Shown piece by piece: positions 35,312-46,779 of a DNA stretch of 64,000 nt; the stretch's first letter is position 1, and every line of letters begins with the position of its first letter. The translations under genes and the position numbers were made by a program. A model generated the notes under the pieces. That model did not search any database and was not told where the DNA came from. It saw only the letters and a list, made by a program, of their open reading frames with translations. The stretch is from Cymbidium sinense (Eukaryota > Streptophyta > Magnoliopsida > Asparagales > Orchidaceae): positions 74,325,817 through 74,389,816 of the forward strand of contig CM038220.1 in assembly GCA_021442155.1 (NCBI GenBank), in the 5' to 3' direction.

Positions 35312-35830
35312 CTTATTGATATATTCAAATGCAATGTATTAACAATTTAATAATAGTAAGAATTAATAAATTGTATAAAATATAAGTAGCATATTAATAT
35401 TATGACATCAAATCATGATGATCAAGGAAGACAACAAGCATGTAAGTTAGCACACAGAGGGGGTATGTGCCACAAGAAGTGTGATAGCAAGAGAAGCACA
35501 CATCATTTGCGGGTGAAGGGTTATATATCGTAGAAGAGGGGAAGCAAAATGCTACTTAAGGGTTGTGAATGGGGCATGATAAGGGATTGCATGCAGGGCT
35601 CTAATACCAAAACTATGAAAACTAAAAATTGAGAAGAAGATTGACAGAGAAGAAATAAGAGATAGAATGGGAGATTAGAGAAAATCAATATCCAATTAAA
35701 TGAGAATCAACATCGATGCTCCAAAATAATATTTGAACCTTCTAAATAAACTCATGATTTAAAATACTTATCTAAAATATGACAATTATTAAAAATAAAG
35801 TATCATGATTACATATCATAAAATAAGTAA
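35312..35830 (-). other. Possible LTR/primer-binding-site remnant
   Basis: On the minus strand 'tttggtattagagccctgc' (about 35597-35615) is one base off TGGTATCAGAGC, the initiator-tRNA-Met primer-binding site of many plant LTR elements. The minus-strand DNA before it (to about 35700) would then be an LTR edge. No second LTR or coding remnant was found, so this stays tentative. Confidence 0.3.
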
Positions 35831-37030
35831 AACATATTTGAAATTAAATGGACATATGCTTACTAGTTAAAATGAAAGAGCTTCTGACAGCCAATGTCAT
35901 CCTGCATCAGTGGAAGAATATTAAGTTAGAGATTTCACCAGTCAGGATAGATTCATCTATTGCACAAGATGCTTTAAATATTCTAGACGTTAATTATGGG
36001 AATAAATATTGCTGCAAGAAACCACTTGTAGGAAGCTTCAGGAAATTCAAAATCAGGTAAATAGATTTTTGTTTTCAATGGATTGATAATTTGACATACC
36101 TGCACTGATAATTCCTCAAGTTATAGCAAAGTATAAGATGATTTTATTTTCATGTTAGGTTTTTAAAGGATGTGAATATGCTAGTGCTTGAAAGACCTTA
36201 ATTAGTTTTTCTTCATACCATACAATGATATGGTCTTTTAATTGATAGGATTTGACAATATTCTGCTACTATATATTTAAAATTCTAGACCATAAATATG
36301 ATAGATGGGGAAGAGCATTATATCGAAATTTTTGTGCAATAGATTATCAAACAATTTAATGCATTTTTAGATTATCCCCTCATGCAGTCTTTCAAATATT
36401 TATGGATGTTATAAAAAAATAAAAAAACTTGGCAATTTCAGGTTTTAATGTCTCTAAATGAATAACAGTATCATATGCTTATGAACAGGTGAAAACATGC
36501 TAATTTCAAGCAATTTATTGTAGAAGGATGAGGAGTTAGAGTACAAAAACATATTCCTGCCTAGGACCGAATTTGATTTAGCTTATCACCCTTCCTACTA
36601 TATGTAGAATTACTAATAAAATTAATGCACAATAGAGAGAGGGCCATTTTTCTTACAACGACAAATTCAAAGTTCTTTCTCAATTGCTTCACCTTGACCT
36701 GTCAATGGAAAACACTAAGTTAATAATTTAGGACACTGAAGAAATTACTAATAATATCTTGTTGTGTATTTTCTTTTTTACTTTTAAGAGAATGAGCATC
36801 TTATAACAGTACTAAAACTTTACATTTAGACAATTTCAAAATTCCATGTAATTGAGTCAATTTAAAGAAGATACATAAATTTAGAAAGCTTAGATCTAAA
36901 TGATACATAATTAGATTTGGTAGTTACAGGACAGTGGGAGTTATTAAGGTAGGTTGATTATCAAATCTTTTTAATAGAATTTTGAAGATCATGAAGACAC
37001 CAAATGATTAAAGAATAAAATTTTGGTACC
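35831..37030. other. Intergenic DNA with one unrecognised frame
   Basis: 35848-36060 (+) is a 70-codon frame with near-normal codon use that ends beside a GT donor-like site ('aatcag|gtaaat'). It matches no family I recognise and may be an isolated exon remnant. Nothing else seen. Confidence 0.25.
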
Positions 37031-37039
37031 GTATCTACA

Positions 37040-37690
37040 AACAAATGAGATGTTCAAGATTGATAACTATGATAGAATTAAATATACAAGTCATTCATGT
37101 AAGTTATGGAAGTGTAATGAAACTCGAGTTAAAAGAAAATCAGAGAACTAATTTATTGTGTCCTTGAAAAATCCATAATTGAAGTATTTTTTGTGTGTAG
37201 GAGTAAAAAAAAAAAATATAACACAAAGAATTCATATGATTTATACTACCCATGAAAAGTCATGTGATTGCATGCGATAAGACATGATCTTCTAAAATTG
37301 TCAAAAGTGTTTTGAAATTATTAAAGAAAAAATTGTGGGTTGACCAACAATTTATCAATGATAAGAGATCACATCATTAAGGATTGACATGAATTCCATA
37401 TATTTGTGTATTAGTTATGGAAATGCTTAAAAAGATATTCACAGTGAAGCTCATCAGTGTATGCTATTTAATATTTATAGATGACATGATTATAATATGT
37501 GAGGCATTGCCAAAATTAAAAAAGTGAAACATTAAAATAAAAAGATAATTTTGGAAGGGTCTAAGGATTAGTAGAGCAAAGTTTGCGTACATGATATGTA
37601 ATTTTAGGGGATGCAAAAATAATAACAAACCATTAGAGCCACAAGAAGATCAAGAAATGCTTTGGGGTGAACAAATATAAGAAGATAAGT
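37040..37690 (+). pseudogene. Diverged RTE LINE reverse-transcriptase fragment
   Basis: Plus-strand frames read DNYDRIKYTSHSCKLWK (family form N-Y-R-G-I-x-L-x-S-x-x-x-K-L-W), SENQF, LVMEMLKK and FIDDMIII (RT catalytic box, normally FADD), then LRISRAKFAYMICNF. The blocks are in RTE order with stops and frameshifts between them. It is older and more degraded than the LINE at 28510-31203 and lacks the 3' end. Confidence 0.65.
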
Positions 37691-39600
37691 CGACTTTAAC
37701 TTTTTTTTTTGATTTTGTCACTGTCTACATTAATATTTTAATGTTAATAACTTTCATAAGCATTCCACTTAAATTATCTATCTCGATGATTTCTTGTCTC
37801 CTACCAATGTTGATATCAATTAAATTAGGTCATCATTATGATTGGAATTCCCTTTAAGTTCAAGTGCATGTACTTGACTAGCTTCAAATTATCAATCTTT
37901 ATTTTAGCCAAATTAAAGTCATCACAAATTTCATTTTGCATATATACAGCTCATTCAATTATTTTTATAAAGTAGTTAAAATCATATTCACAATCTGCTA
38001 AGTTACCCTATTAATTAACCTTGCTTCTAAGCAACATTATGCCAATCTAAGAATCTGAATTTAACCTAATGAAACACAACTAAGTTTAGGGCTTGCAAAT
38101 ACAATTAGAATGATGCCAAGTATGCAATTCAGGTAAGAGAATCAAGCATTCGGATATCACAAACTATTAAATAAATCAATTACTTTTTCCTTTAAATGTA
38201 AAGAATAAATACAAGAATTAAAACCCTATTTATAATGCAATGATTACAAATCTAAAAAAATAATAAAAATTTGCAACACGCAAAATTTGGGAGCAATAAT
38301 AAGTTTGCCAAAATTTAACAAATCCAAGTGCACTAGTAAGCAATAATAAATTAGGTAGATGAAATTAAATCAACAATAGGAATTACCAAAGTTAAAAAAT
38401 TAATGTTATTACACTTGCATATAGCTTGAATAAATTATATAATTACTTGCACATAAGATTAATAAATGAAAAAAGAATTCATTCAAAGTTGTCAAATTAC
38501 ATTACTCAAAATATCTATTTATAGACTTCTAAATCTAATTTAGTAGATATAGTTGGCACAAGATTAGAACAATCTAATATCAATTAAGTTTATATTTACA
38601 TAATGAAATATCACTTTTGATAAGAGAATCTTCTTCTATGTTTATATAAACATTAAAAAAAGAGTTAAAACTTTCATGAATTATTTCATCAACTTAATCT
38701 TATCCAAACTATCTGAAGCCAAAATTATGAATCCTCATTTTTTTATTCACTCATTTTTAAGTGACGCAAAAGATTTTAAACCTATTCATAGTAAATTAGT
38801 TCGAATAACTTATATCCATTCCATAAGTCTACATGTTCACCTTTCTAATTCCTCTAATTGTTGCATTTTTTTATCCTTAGTTGTTTTTGTCAAAATCACC
38901 TACTCTCGAGCTCACAATATGCCATATGAAAAGTGGTGCGGGAAACTCTTCACTTTAATCGTATGTGGTTGTAGGCAGGATTATAAACAATAAAAACTGT
39001 TGTGACCACGTAGATGTGCCTATGTAGTGTTCTTAATTTCAACACGAATGAATATGATGTAATCTATCAAAGTTATAGAATGAAAGTTTTTAGATTTCCT
39101 AAACAACTGATAAGTATCATCACCGCTTAAAAATTACTCACCAATTGGTTTTACTTACCTTCCTGGTCTAAAGGCATCCATCAAATGAAATTATCCTAAA
39201 ATGCTCATTTTTCTCCTTCAACATTATTACCATCACCACTAGTTATTTCAACTTCACAACACCTAATAAGCATCCTCACTACTTAGTTTAACTTCTTCCC
39301 TTTTTATCTGTGAGAAGAATTCAAACCAATAATGGAAGCGCAGTTGTCATAAACTTGCGTGCGATGTATTCTGATTTGAAACTGGACGACAGTCAGACAT
39401 AATAACTATTTCTCAAGCAGGAAATAACTGGTGAGCATATGCTTTCATGCAGTAGATTTTGGATAACTTCTGTTAACACGAAGTAACCAGCGCTCCACAT
39501 AGACAAATTTGTTAGTGGTTACGCACAAAGAAGTGCCATCAAAAGTATAAAGTTAGGCTGTGGATTTTCTTTGCATAATTGTAAAATATGTAAGTAAAAA
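37691..39600. other. AT-rich intergenic DNA, nothing recognised
   Basis: A 105-codon frame at 38676-38993 (+) has no recognised domain. In particular, no P-type ATPase blocks (DKTGT, TGES, GDGxND) were seen downstream of the PCH1-like gene on the minus strand. Confidence 0.45.
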
Positions 39601-39663
39601 ATCACCATTTTACAAATTAAAAATGGCCGAAGGGGAGAAACCATCTTCAGGCAGTATCCACCG

Positions 39664-42600
39664 CTACAATTTACCTTGAAACTCAGATTTGAATCCACAA
39701 GTCGTTAAGTGGTTTGCAAGTTTCTCTCCTAGGAGCTGCTGCCAGTTTTCTGTATCCTTGGCTTCAGGTACAGTCCAAACAACGGCAATCTCCTTCTCAA
39801 GGTATACAGTAGCTGAAGCCACCTGAGGCTGCAAAGAGATCAAACCTGTCATATCTCAAAACGACAATAATATACGATTCATTTCAGAACAACAACAACA
39901 CAAAAAGAATGATATTTCCACCATGGCCGGCAAAATTACGTATTATAAAGGGATTATTTTAAAATAGCTTGTGTTAATCTTTAATTACGTTTAGGAAATT
40001 TTATTTAGAAATAGGCTTAGTCGTCAGCGGACGGCCGTCCTTCCGCGTATCTGATCGTCCGTTTTGACGTCAAGCGATAACCGTCTCGTCAGCGGACGGC
40101 GGCGCCACGCACGTCGCGTGATCGTTGACGACGGGCTCGCAATTTTTTTTAAAATGTGCGCATTTCCCCATGGAAATTGATTAGTGGCTTAACCTGATAC
40201 TCATTCACATTGAAGCTCATACTATAAATAAAATAGAACTGCCGGTTAATTACGAAAGTATCTAGATGTCATATTTAGGTGAACAATGATGTTATAACAT
40301 ACATGAAGCACCTAATAAAGTCATTCTATGATGCAAGTTTGAAATAAAATATGAGATTAACACCAAATTTCAAGCGTAGTCTAAAGCTAAGACCCTGACA
40401 ATAGCATCGCATACAATATGAGATTAACACCAAATTTCCTTCCACATGATAAATGAAATACACATACAACAAAAGGTTTACTTGTTTCATATAATAGCCA
40501 AGAAGTACACATACAACAAAATATGATCTAGCGTAGATGAGAATATAATAGAGACTATCTCCGATGATGCCTACGATCACGGTATCGCACTCGGGTGTAT
40601 AATGGGCGGTGGTTTGGCGGTCTCGAAAGCTCCATTTGGTCCTCCGGTTCGCTTGCTCGGATGGTTGTTGCGAAATATGATCTGATCCGTCTGAGGGAGA
40701 ACATGGAGTCCTGTTGATTCTGGCGATGTTCTTGAGTCCAGGCGTTTAAATGTAGCGGCAAATGTTATAATATATTCGAGAGCCAATGCGAATTGGCAGC
40801 CGTCTTCTTTTTTAAGTTGAAGCGTTCAATTTCATTTGTAGTCATGGTCTGCGTACCCGTCATCGTGGGTTAGACGATGTACATCCCTCTACGAGCCAAT
40901 CGTGCCTGGTTTGATATTTTGATATCGGTCATACACCTTTAAAATGCGTATATCATCGGTAATACGCACATTTTTTGGCATATGAATTCAACGTCTCGAT
41001 CCCAGTTGTCTAACGGTTTTTTAAAGTTTTCGCCGTCTTGGCAAAAGCGATATGCATTACGTAACATCTCCCTGCAACACCAACCCCGTCGCCGAAATGA
41101 TGCACAAATCACCTCAGCATCTGGAACCAACTCAGTCTGATAAACCAACACTCAATACTTTCGATTCTACTCGCAAACAAGTGAAAATAATCCGTTGTTG
41201 GCATCAATTGCGATTAGTAGAGTCCTGTCTTAGGAGGAAAGTCCCATCCACATAAAAGCGGGCGACGATAATGCCAACCAAGATTGAAGGCTCAGGGCCG
41301 AATAATCGGCGAAATCGGTGTGACTCGACGGTTTCATAGACCGATCCTTCGGCATATAAGCGAATATCTCCTCGAGCAAGATTCCTCCCACTTCCGAAAA
41401 TAAGCTTTAGTGCCTTCCGACGTGCATCCCAAGCTTTCATGTATGACACGCAGCGTATGTTAAATTTGGACTCACTACTAATAATCTCCCTGCTTTAAAA
41501 TCCGGATGGCCTAATGCAGTTGAATGAAATAACGATAAAATGTCTTTGCACGTTATGCGTAAGAACCGAATATTATGTATGTCGTGTACTTAAAATTCTC
41601 TTATGCCCTCCTAATCTCTTACTTGAACTTGCATGTAGCGCACGGTGTACGTTAGCGTATTCGTCGCAATATGGTGAACTTGATTTATTTGAGGCCTACA
41701 CATCGGGCGTTGTTTATGATAGGCAACCCGACCGCAAACAATCGCTTTTATCAATAAAGCATCCCTTCATGCTTCAAATCTCTCGTATACAAAGTTACCA
41801 AAGGCATCAAATGTTTCTTCTTCATCCCATTCTCGGTTGTTTGAGCGTCGAAGATACTCATTGTTAGATAGCAAGCTCCTCTGTTTGGCTTCTAAGTAGG
41901 CCTAATTTCTCCAACAAGCGGATGGATATTTGCTTAAAGAAGATTCATCTGCATCCTTTATCATCATCTTTTTGTAAGCGTAGTTTCATACCCATCACCT
42001 ACGTCCATGAACGCCACTAATTGCGAACTTGTGCGCTACATTACTGGGTTCGATTAGCCGGACGTATGCTTCTGGCGGTTCGTACAATCAAGTGTGATGA
42101 ATTATCACTAATTGAAACCGTGATGCTCCTCGATGGCGATATCTCTTTCTCATAATGATCTCGACTTCAACATAAATTACTACGGGTTGCGACGCGTGCA
42201 TTGACCGAATCACATACTTCGCCGTCGTGATAATATGTAATCCAAAGACCGATAGAAACCTATAAGATTAACACTCGGCGTCCGAGGGTCTAACCTTAAT
42301 GATCTCATGATTGCCGCCGTAACAGCAAGTTAGTCGCCGTGGGATATACATTGTCGATTTTTTCCACCAATGTAGGTTGGAAAGAAATTGCCCAACATTC
42401 ATTCATCATAATAAAAGCTATCAGAGCTTCAACTCATATCAACTAACAACAACTTGATAAGCAGAATTCTTCCTCCCCCTCGCAGGGAAAAAACATTTCA
42501 AGATATAATACAATTTATTGTAGTTATCCCAAACTTTGCAAAATCATATTTCTAGTAAATTAACCTACTATTGGAGTAACTGTAGATTTATTGATAGTTC

Positions 42601-44596
42601 CAAGAAAATACATTACTATTCATCTTACATGTAAAATCTACAACTAATTCAAATCAAAGCATAAAAGTAAAACTAAAATTCCAAAGAACCAAATTAACAT
42701 CTCATTGGTAAAATATAAAATTAAAATTACATAATTAATACTTTAATTACCATAATTAAATCATCTTTATTATAAAAATAAAATATATAAAATTTATTTG
42801 AGATCTAAATAACTCATAAATGTAATGATACTTGTGATAGTGTCGTTGGGAAAATTTTCATGACATATTAATTTCATGGTATATAAAATGACTAAATCAT
42901 ATAAAAAATAAATTTTGTATAAATATCTATAATGTTTTCCCTATCCTTAGATAAAATATTTAGTCATTATTACAAACATTTTGAAATTAATTTAATTGTT
43001 TTCTAGAAAATAATTAATTAAAATATACCAATAATACTTTAATCCCAATGTGAAAGTAACATAACTTGGTTAAATATCATCTCATGAACTATAATCTCAC
43101 ATGAACTACAATCTCCATTATATGAAAGCCAATCCAATTCGAGCTAAAACAAATTGAACTTATTGCTTATAACTCTGGAATAATAATTTTTCCTTCCTAT
43201 CCTTTTCAATTCACAAATTCCACAAATTTTACTTCACAACTCTGGGATCTTTTAAACAAAAGATAAGTCGCATTCAGGGAAGAAATACAAATGTATAAAT
43301 AACTCAAAAGATTTTGCTAGATCTATCACAAGTTGCGAGAAAAATTACCTTAATCCGACGAAAAAAATATCCCGTTCCGTGGTCGCACTCAATGATGGCG
43401 GAGCTCTCCCCGTGGCCGACCTCCCAAGCGGTGCGTGCTTATTCTTTGAAATCGCGGAGGAGCGTAGCCGACGTTGGGAGGAAAAGAGAAATAAAATCGC
43501 GGCTTACGGTTTGTTTGCGAAATAAGGCGGCGTCTCCTCACCGTGCTCCATGGCCGGTGCCGGTTCTTGAGATCGCGGAGGGCGGCGGAACGAACGGCGG
43601 CGAGCGGGAAGGAAAAAAAGGGAAAGTAGATCGGGAGAGCTCACGGGATTTTTTTGCCATAACAGGTGCGCCGTCGTCAGTCAAGCGGACGGCGGCGCGC
43701 ATCGTCAAGCCGCGTGGCGCCGTCGTCGTTTGCCGGACGGTAGCTCAAGTCGTTCGTCAGCGGACGATCTGGGCCGCGTCATGATCGTTTGACTGACCCG
43801 CTCTATTTTAAATAAAATTTTTGTCTTAAACGCCTAATTAAGATTAACACTAAGCCTATTTTAAAAATAATCCCTATTATAAATAGGTATTATGGATATA
43901 CTAAATTTATCTCAATAGAAACTGGAATCTAGTTAGGTCAAGATGAAGAAAGATTACTATTTCAAGCTAGAAAAGCAGCAGAATTAAGTGCTCATCCCCC
44001 ACCATTCCCTGGCCCACTAAAAATGAAAATAAATCTCTTACTTGAGTTTCCAAGATGCGCTTCACACTCGCAGCACAACCACCGCAAGTCATTCCCTGAT
44101 CATGAAATCAAACGAAAATAAATCGTAACCAAGGCGAACAACAGTTAATTTTCTCCAATAAATCCAAGTAGTTATGACTTACTCCGACGCTAAGAAAGAT
44201 CACATCCGATCCCAAAACAGGATTCTCTTCTGTCTCCCCTACGAATGGTCCCGTCTCCGCAACCCGGCCACTTGATCCACCATCACCTCCTCCGCCACCG
44301 GAGCCTCCTAGGAGTCCATCCCCGCCGTCGCCGCCTCCGGAGCCGGATAAGACTGCGGAGCTCGAAATACTCGCCAGCAGGCGGGTCGAAGACATCGTGA
44401 CAGATGAAAGCCACGGAATGCTCCGAGAGAAAGAGATGGAAATCGAATCCAACACTCTGTGGTGGAAGGAACGGGTGAAGGAGGCCGCATAAGCCCTAGC
44501 AGGAAAGAATTGGACAGGGCGGGAGTTCGGGAAGAGCCCTAGGGTTCCGGAGGGAGTAAGGAGGGGCGTTGTAAAAATAGAGGATTCGATTATCAT
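39664..44596 (-). CDS. PCH1: PCH1-type plastid copper chaperone (PAA1/HMA6 N-terminal form)
   Basis: Three exons on the minus strand: 44596-44183, 44095-44042, 39828-39664 (stop TAG), introns GT-AG. With the first ATG the protein is 210 residues; ATG 44395 would give 143. Residues 1 to about 70 are Ser/Thr/Arg-rich and poor in acid, as in a plastid transit peptide, favouring the upstream start. A Gly/Asp-rich linker follows, then one heavy-metal-associated domain: VIFLSVG, GMTCGGCAASVKRIL in exon 2 (copper-binding MxCxxC), and ATVYLEKEIAVVW to LANHLTTCGFKSEF in exon 3. This matches the N-terminus of PAA1 and its chaperone form PCH1, which hands Cu(I) to PAA1 for import to the stroma. Exon 3 stops two codons past a donor-like G|GTAAAT, as in intron-retained PCH1 mRNA. 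No ATPase exons were found beyond. It could still be PAA1 with its remaining exons far away. Confidence 0.75.
39950..43876 (-). mobile_element. Mutator-like element (MULE) with TIRs and 9-bp target duplication
   Basis: 3927 bp between two copies of TATTATAAA (39941-39949 and 43877-43885), the 9-bp duplication typical of Mutator. Termini are inverted repeats of about 75 bp starting GGGATTATTTT; shared words are 'tgttaatctt', 'aattaggcg/aattacg' and 'aaattttattta'. Subterminal regions hold several copies of 'gtcagcggacgg', as expected of transposase-binding clusters. The transposase remnant lies on the minus strand, and a GC-rich leader-like region (43314-43784) sits inside the right TIR, upstream of it. 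Confidence 0.9.
40930..42450 (-). pseudogene. Degenerate MULE transposase
   Basis: The best block, 41449-41204, reads SYMKAWDARRKALKLIFGS, then RRLFGPEPSI and VDGTFL. These correspond to the plant MuDR family blocks Y-x-K-A-W-x-x-K/R-x-x-A, F-W-A-F-x-P-S-I and the catalytic region V-S-I-D-G-T-F/H-L with its first Asp. Further upstream (to about 42450) and downstream (41151-40939) only scattered similarity can be seen, with many stops. Not functional. Confidence 0.65.
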
Positions 44597-44849
44597 CTCT
44601 GCTTTCTTTTTCTCGCTTTCCCGTGCCTCTCGTCACAGAAGTACAGAAGGAGGAAGCACAAAAACAAAATTTGAAGTCTGATTCTTCGAGCAGAGGTAGG
44701 TGGGCAGCTGCGCAGCCCATGCTTACAAGTGAAGCGCTAATTTTTCATTAAATGATGTAATCACTTTCGTCCTGAATGCAACAGCCTGACCCGGTTCAGC
44801 CCATTGATTTATAACTTGATCCAACGCAAATGGTTCTTTTTTTTTTTTT
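44597..44849 (-). promoter_or_regulatory. Upstream region of PCH1-like gene
   Basis: Only about 250 bp separate the first ATG from the neighbouring TIR element. No TATA box was clear. A CuRE-like core GTAC occurs at 44639 ('gaagtacagaag'); this word is common, so a copper-response role is only a suggestion. Confidence 0.3.
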
Positions 44850-45985
44850 AATTTACAGCCATAGTATTAAAAACTTATTATTTTACATATTTAATATTCA
44901 AATTTCAAACATTATAAATATAGCACCTTATTAATGGAGCTTAACCTTCTCGTCGGGGACCTCCGCTCCGCACCCAGTAGCGAACTCCAGTAGATCGCGA
45001 CGGCTAAAGAATCCTTCATGGAATTCGACTCTCTGGTTTCCTGTTCTCACCGATCCCGCAGCCGAGCGATATGCAAGTGCAAAAGCCGATCTCGAAGACT
45101 GCAATGATCCAAGCAGCTTCCAATAGATCTCCACCCTACTCGGCATCTTCTCCAAATATGTGAACTCCTCTGGACCATAAAATTTTCCCTCAAACACATC
45201 GCCCACAATATTACTCTCCTCGAGCTTTTTATCCCTCTAAAAGCTTCGGTAAGGTTTGAGCACCACCAGGAAGAGAGGCGTTAATCCCCTTCATGGAGGC
45301 AAAGCAGCTTCCATGGAATGGTTGATGAATATTGTCATAACCTTGCAAATTCTCTTCCTCTTGGCCTCCTTCTGGAGTGCTTTGCGCTCCTCTTTTTTTC
45401 TCCCTTGACCTGAGTTCACATCGAATCAAATCTCTATTCAGTAGGTTCATTTAATTTTATGTGGTTTTTCCTTTTTTTTTATAACGTGTAGAGTGTAATT
45501 GATTTTATTTTGATGTTAGCGGATCATATTTTGTGGGATTATGGCAGAATCCACTGTTCTTTGAGAGATGAATAGTAAGGAGGAGACAAGGAAGGAGTCT
45601 CTTTTTTTTGCATTTCTTCTAATTTTGATGCTATAATCATTCTGTGTAATAAAAAATAAGTAAGATTAGTGAACATTGTGTGTTGTGCTAGATTTTGTGA
45701 ATTGGGATTGATTTAGAGTGTTTTCAAGCTCCTTTCATCTTTATTTGATGTGCTTGAGATATGCATTTTAGTTGTGGATGAACCGTTGTCTAGACAAATT
45801 TGATTTGTTTTGGTTTAAGAATAATTATATGGGGAACTCTATTGACCCAAGCAAGGAGTGTCAGTGTTAAAAATTTAAGGGAGTAAGTGTTATTTTGATG
45901 TTTTGAGTGCTATATTTTTAATATTTGAAATTATGGTGTAAAATATGTAATATAGACAATTTTGAATGCTATGTATGTAAATTTC
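44850..45985. mobile_element. TIR-bounded element carrying a captured gene fragment
   Basis: Left end 'aatttacagccatagtatt' (44850 on) and the reverse complement of the right end 'aatttacatacatagcatt' (45984 back) form terminal inverted repeats of about 78 bp, imperfect but alignable to their inner words 'aaatatagcacc/aaatatagcactc'. No transposase is inside. The cargo is a plastid ribosomal uL10 fragment. Target duplications were not clear because the left flank is a T run. Confidence 0.6.
44931..45450 (-). pseudogene. Plastid ribosomal protein uL10 (RPL10) gene fragment, broken
   Basis: Minus-strand frame 45229-45206 to 44931 reads KKLEESN, VGDVFEGKFYGPEEF, LEKMPSRVEIYWKLLGSLQ. This matches the C-terminal half of plastid 50S protein L10, which has a rKLEDNDFTGAVFEGKFY block and an ETMPSRAEVYAKLLG block. 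The piece before it, in another frame (45450-45229), includes ASMKGINA, fitting the MKGMNAWLF block. A stop and a frameshift separate the two, and the end is diverged, so it is a non-functional copy. It lies wholly inside the TIR element, which suggests capture. uL10 would anchor the L7/L12 stalk on the ribosome. Confidence 0.7.
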
Positions 45986-45989
45986 CCTA

Positions 45990-46779
45990 TTTCTTTGTCT
46001 ATTATGAGCTAAAATCCACTTGAATAAAATCTTTTTAGCTCATTTACAAAAACCTACTTATTTTTGAAGCTCTCATATATATCATCTTGAATAGGCCAAA
46101 TAAAAACATAAAATTTGGTTATATTCTTTCAATAAAAGTAAAATTCATTTTACAAATTCATTTTATTATTAATAACCATTAGGCGTGGAGTAATAAATTT
46201 CAAAATAAATAATACAATGCATTGCTTTTCTCTTCTTCTTCTTCTTCTTCTTCCTTCTTTAGGTTGAGCTTTAAGGGCAAATGAAGAGTTCATAAAGAGG
46301 AAGTCATTGTCTAAAACTTATTGTTGTTGAAGTTATGATATTGTTTGAAAGACAACTATAAAACTATTATGCTATATGTGTTTGTTAAACAAATGATAAA
46401 AATGCCCTTTCTTGCTTATTGTTAATTAAAGAGATTATATTGCTTTTTAGAAAGTTTTTATTTTTCTGTTCTTATAGAGATTAATAATTTATTTCAAAAT
46501 ATGAATTAGTTTTTTTTTAATATTTCATTTGCAGGATTTCATTATAATAATGATAATATAATGACAAAAATAAAATTTTTGAATTTTATAGATTATCAAA
46601 AGTCCAATGTTTTACAACAAAAGTTTATGCATTATATAACATTAAATGATATGAATATTAAAATCATGCTCACAATAAGTAATGTCATCATAATATTAAA
46701 TCAAGTCCATTGCTCTAAAATATGGCTTTTCACTTCTTTGGTTATTTTCCTGTGCACATGCATACAATAACATATTTTT
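45990..46779. other. AT-rich intergenic DNA with (TTC)n
   Basis: Contains a (CTT)n microsatellite at 46231-46253. A 69-codon frame at 46561-46770 is AT-rich with no recognised family. Confidence 0.45.

Larger units (their letters stand above)
39829..44041 (-). other. Second intron of PCH1-like gene, expanded by a MULE
   Basis: 4.2-kb intron between exons 2 and 3. Donor CAA|GTAAGAG at 44041, acceptor TTTGCAG| at 39829. Without the MULE and its duplication it would be about 280 bp. Confidence 0.75.

Noticed and set aside
36061..39600. Possible downstream PAA1 ATPase exons for the PCH1-like gene
   Set aside because: No DKTGT, TGES, CPC-type or GDGxND block seen on the minus strand; a profile search could overturn this.
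43314..43784. 156-codon plus-strand frame
   Set aside because: Lies within the right subterminal GC-rich part of the MULE, opposite to the transposase, with no recognised domain.
44308..44720. Alternative frames overlapping PCH1 exon 1
   Set aside because: Only the frame through 44183-44596 joins in phase to the MTCGGC exon; the others do not.
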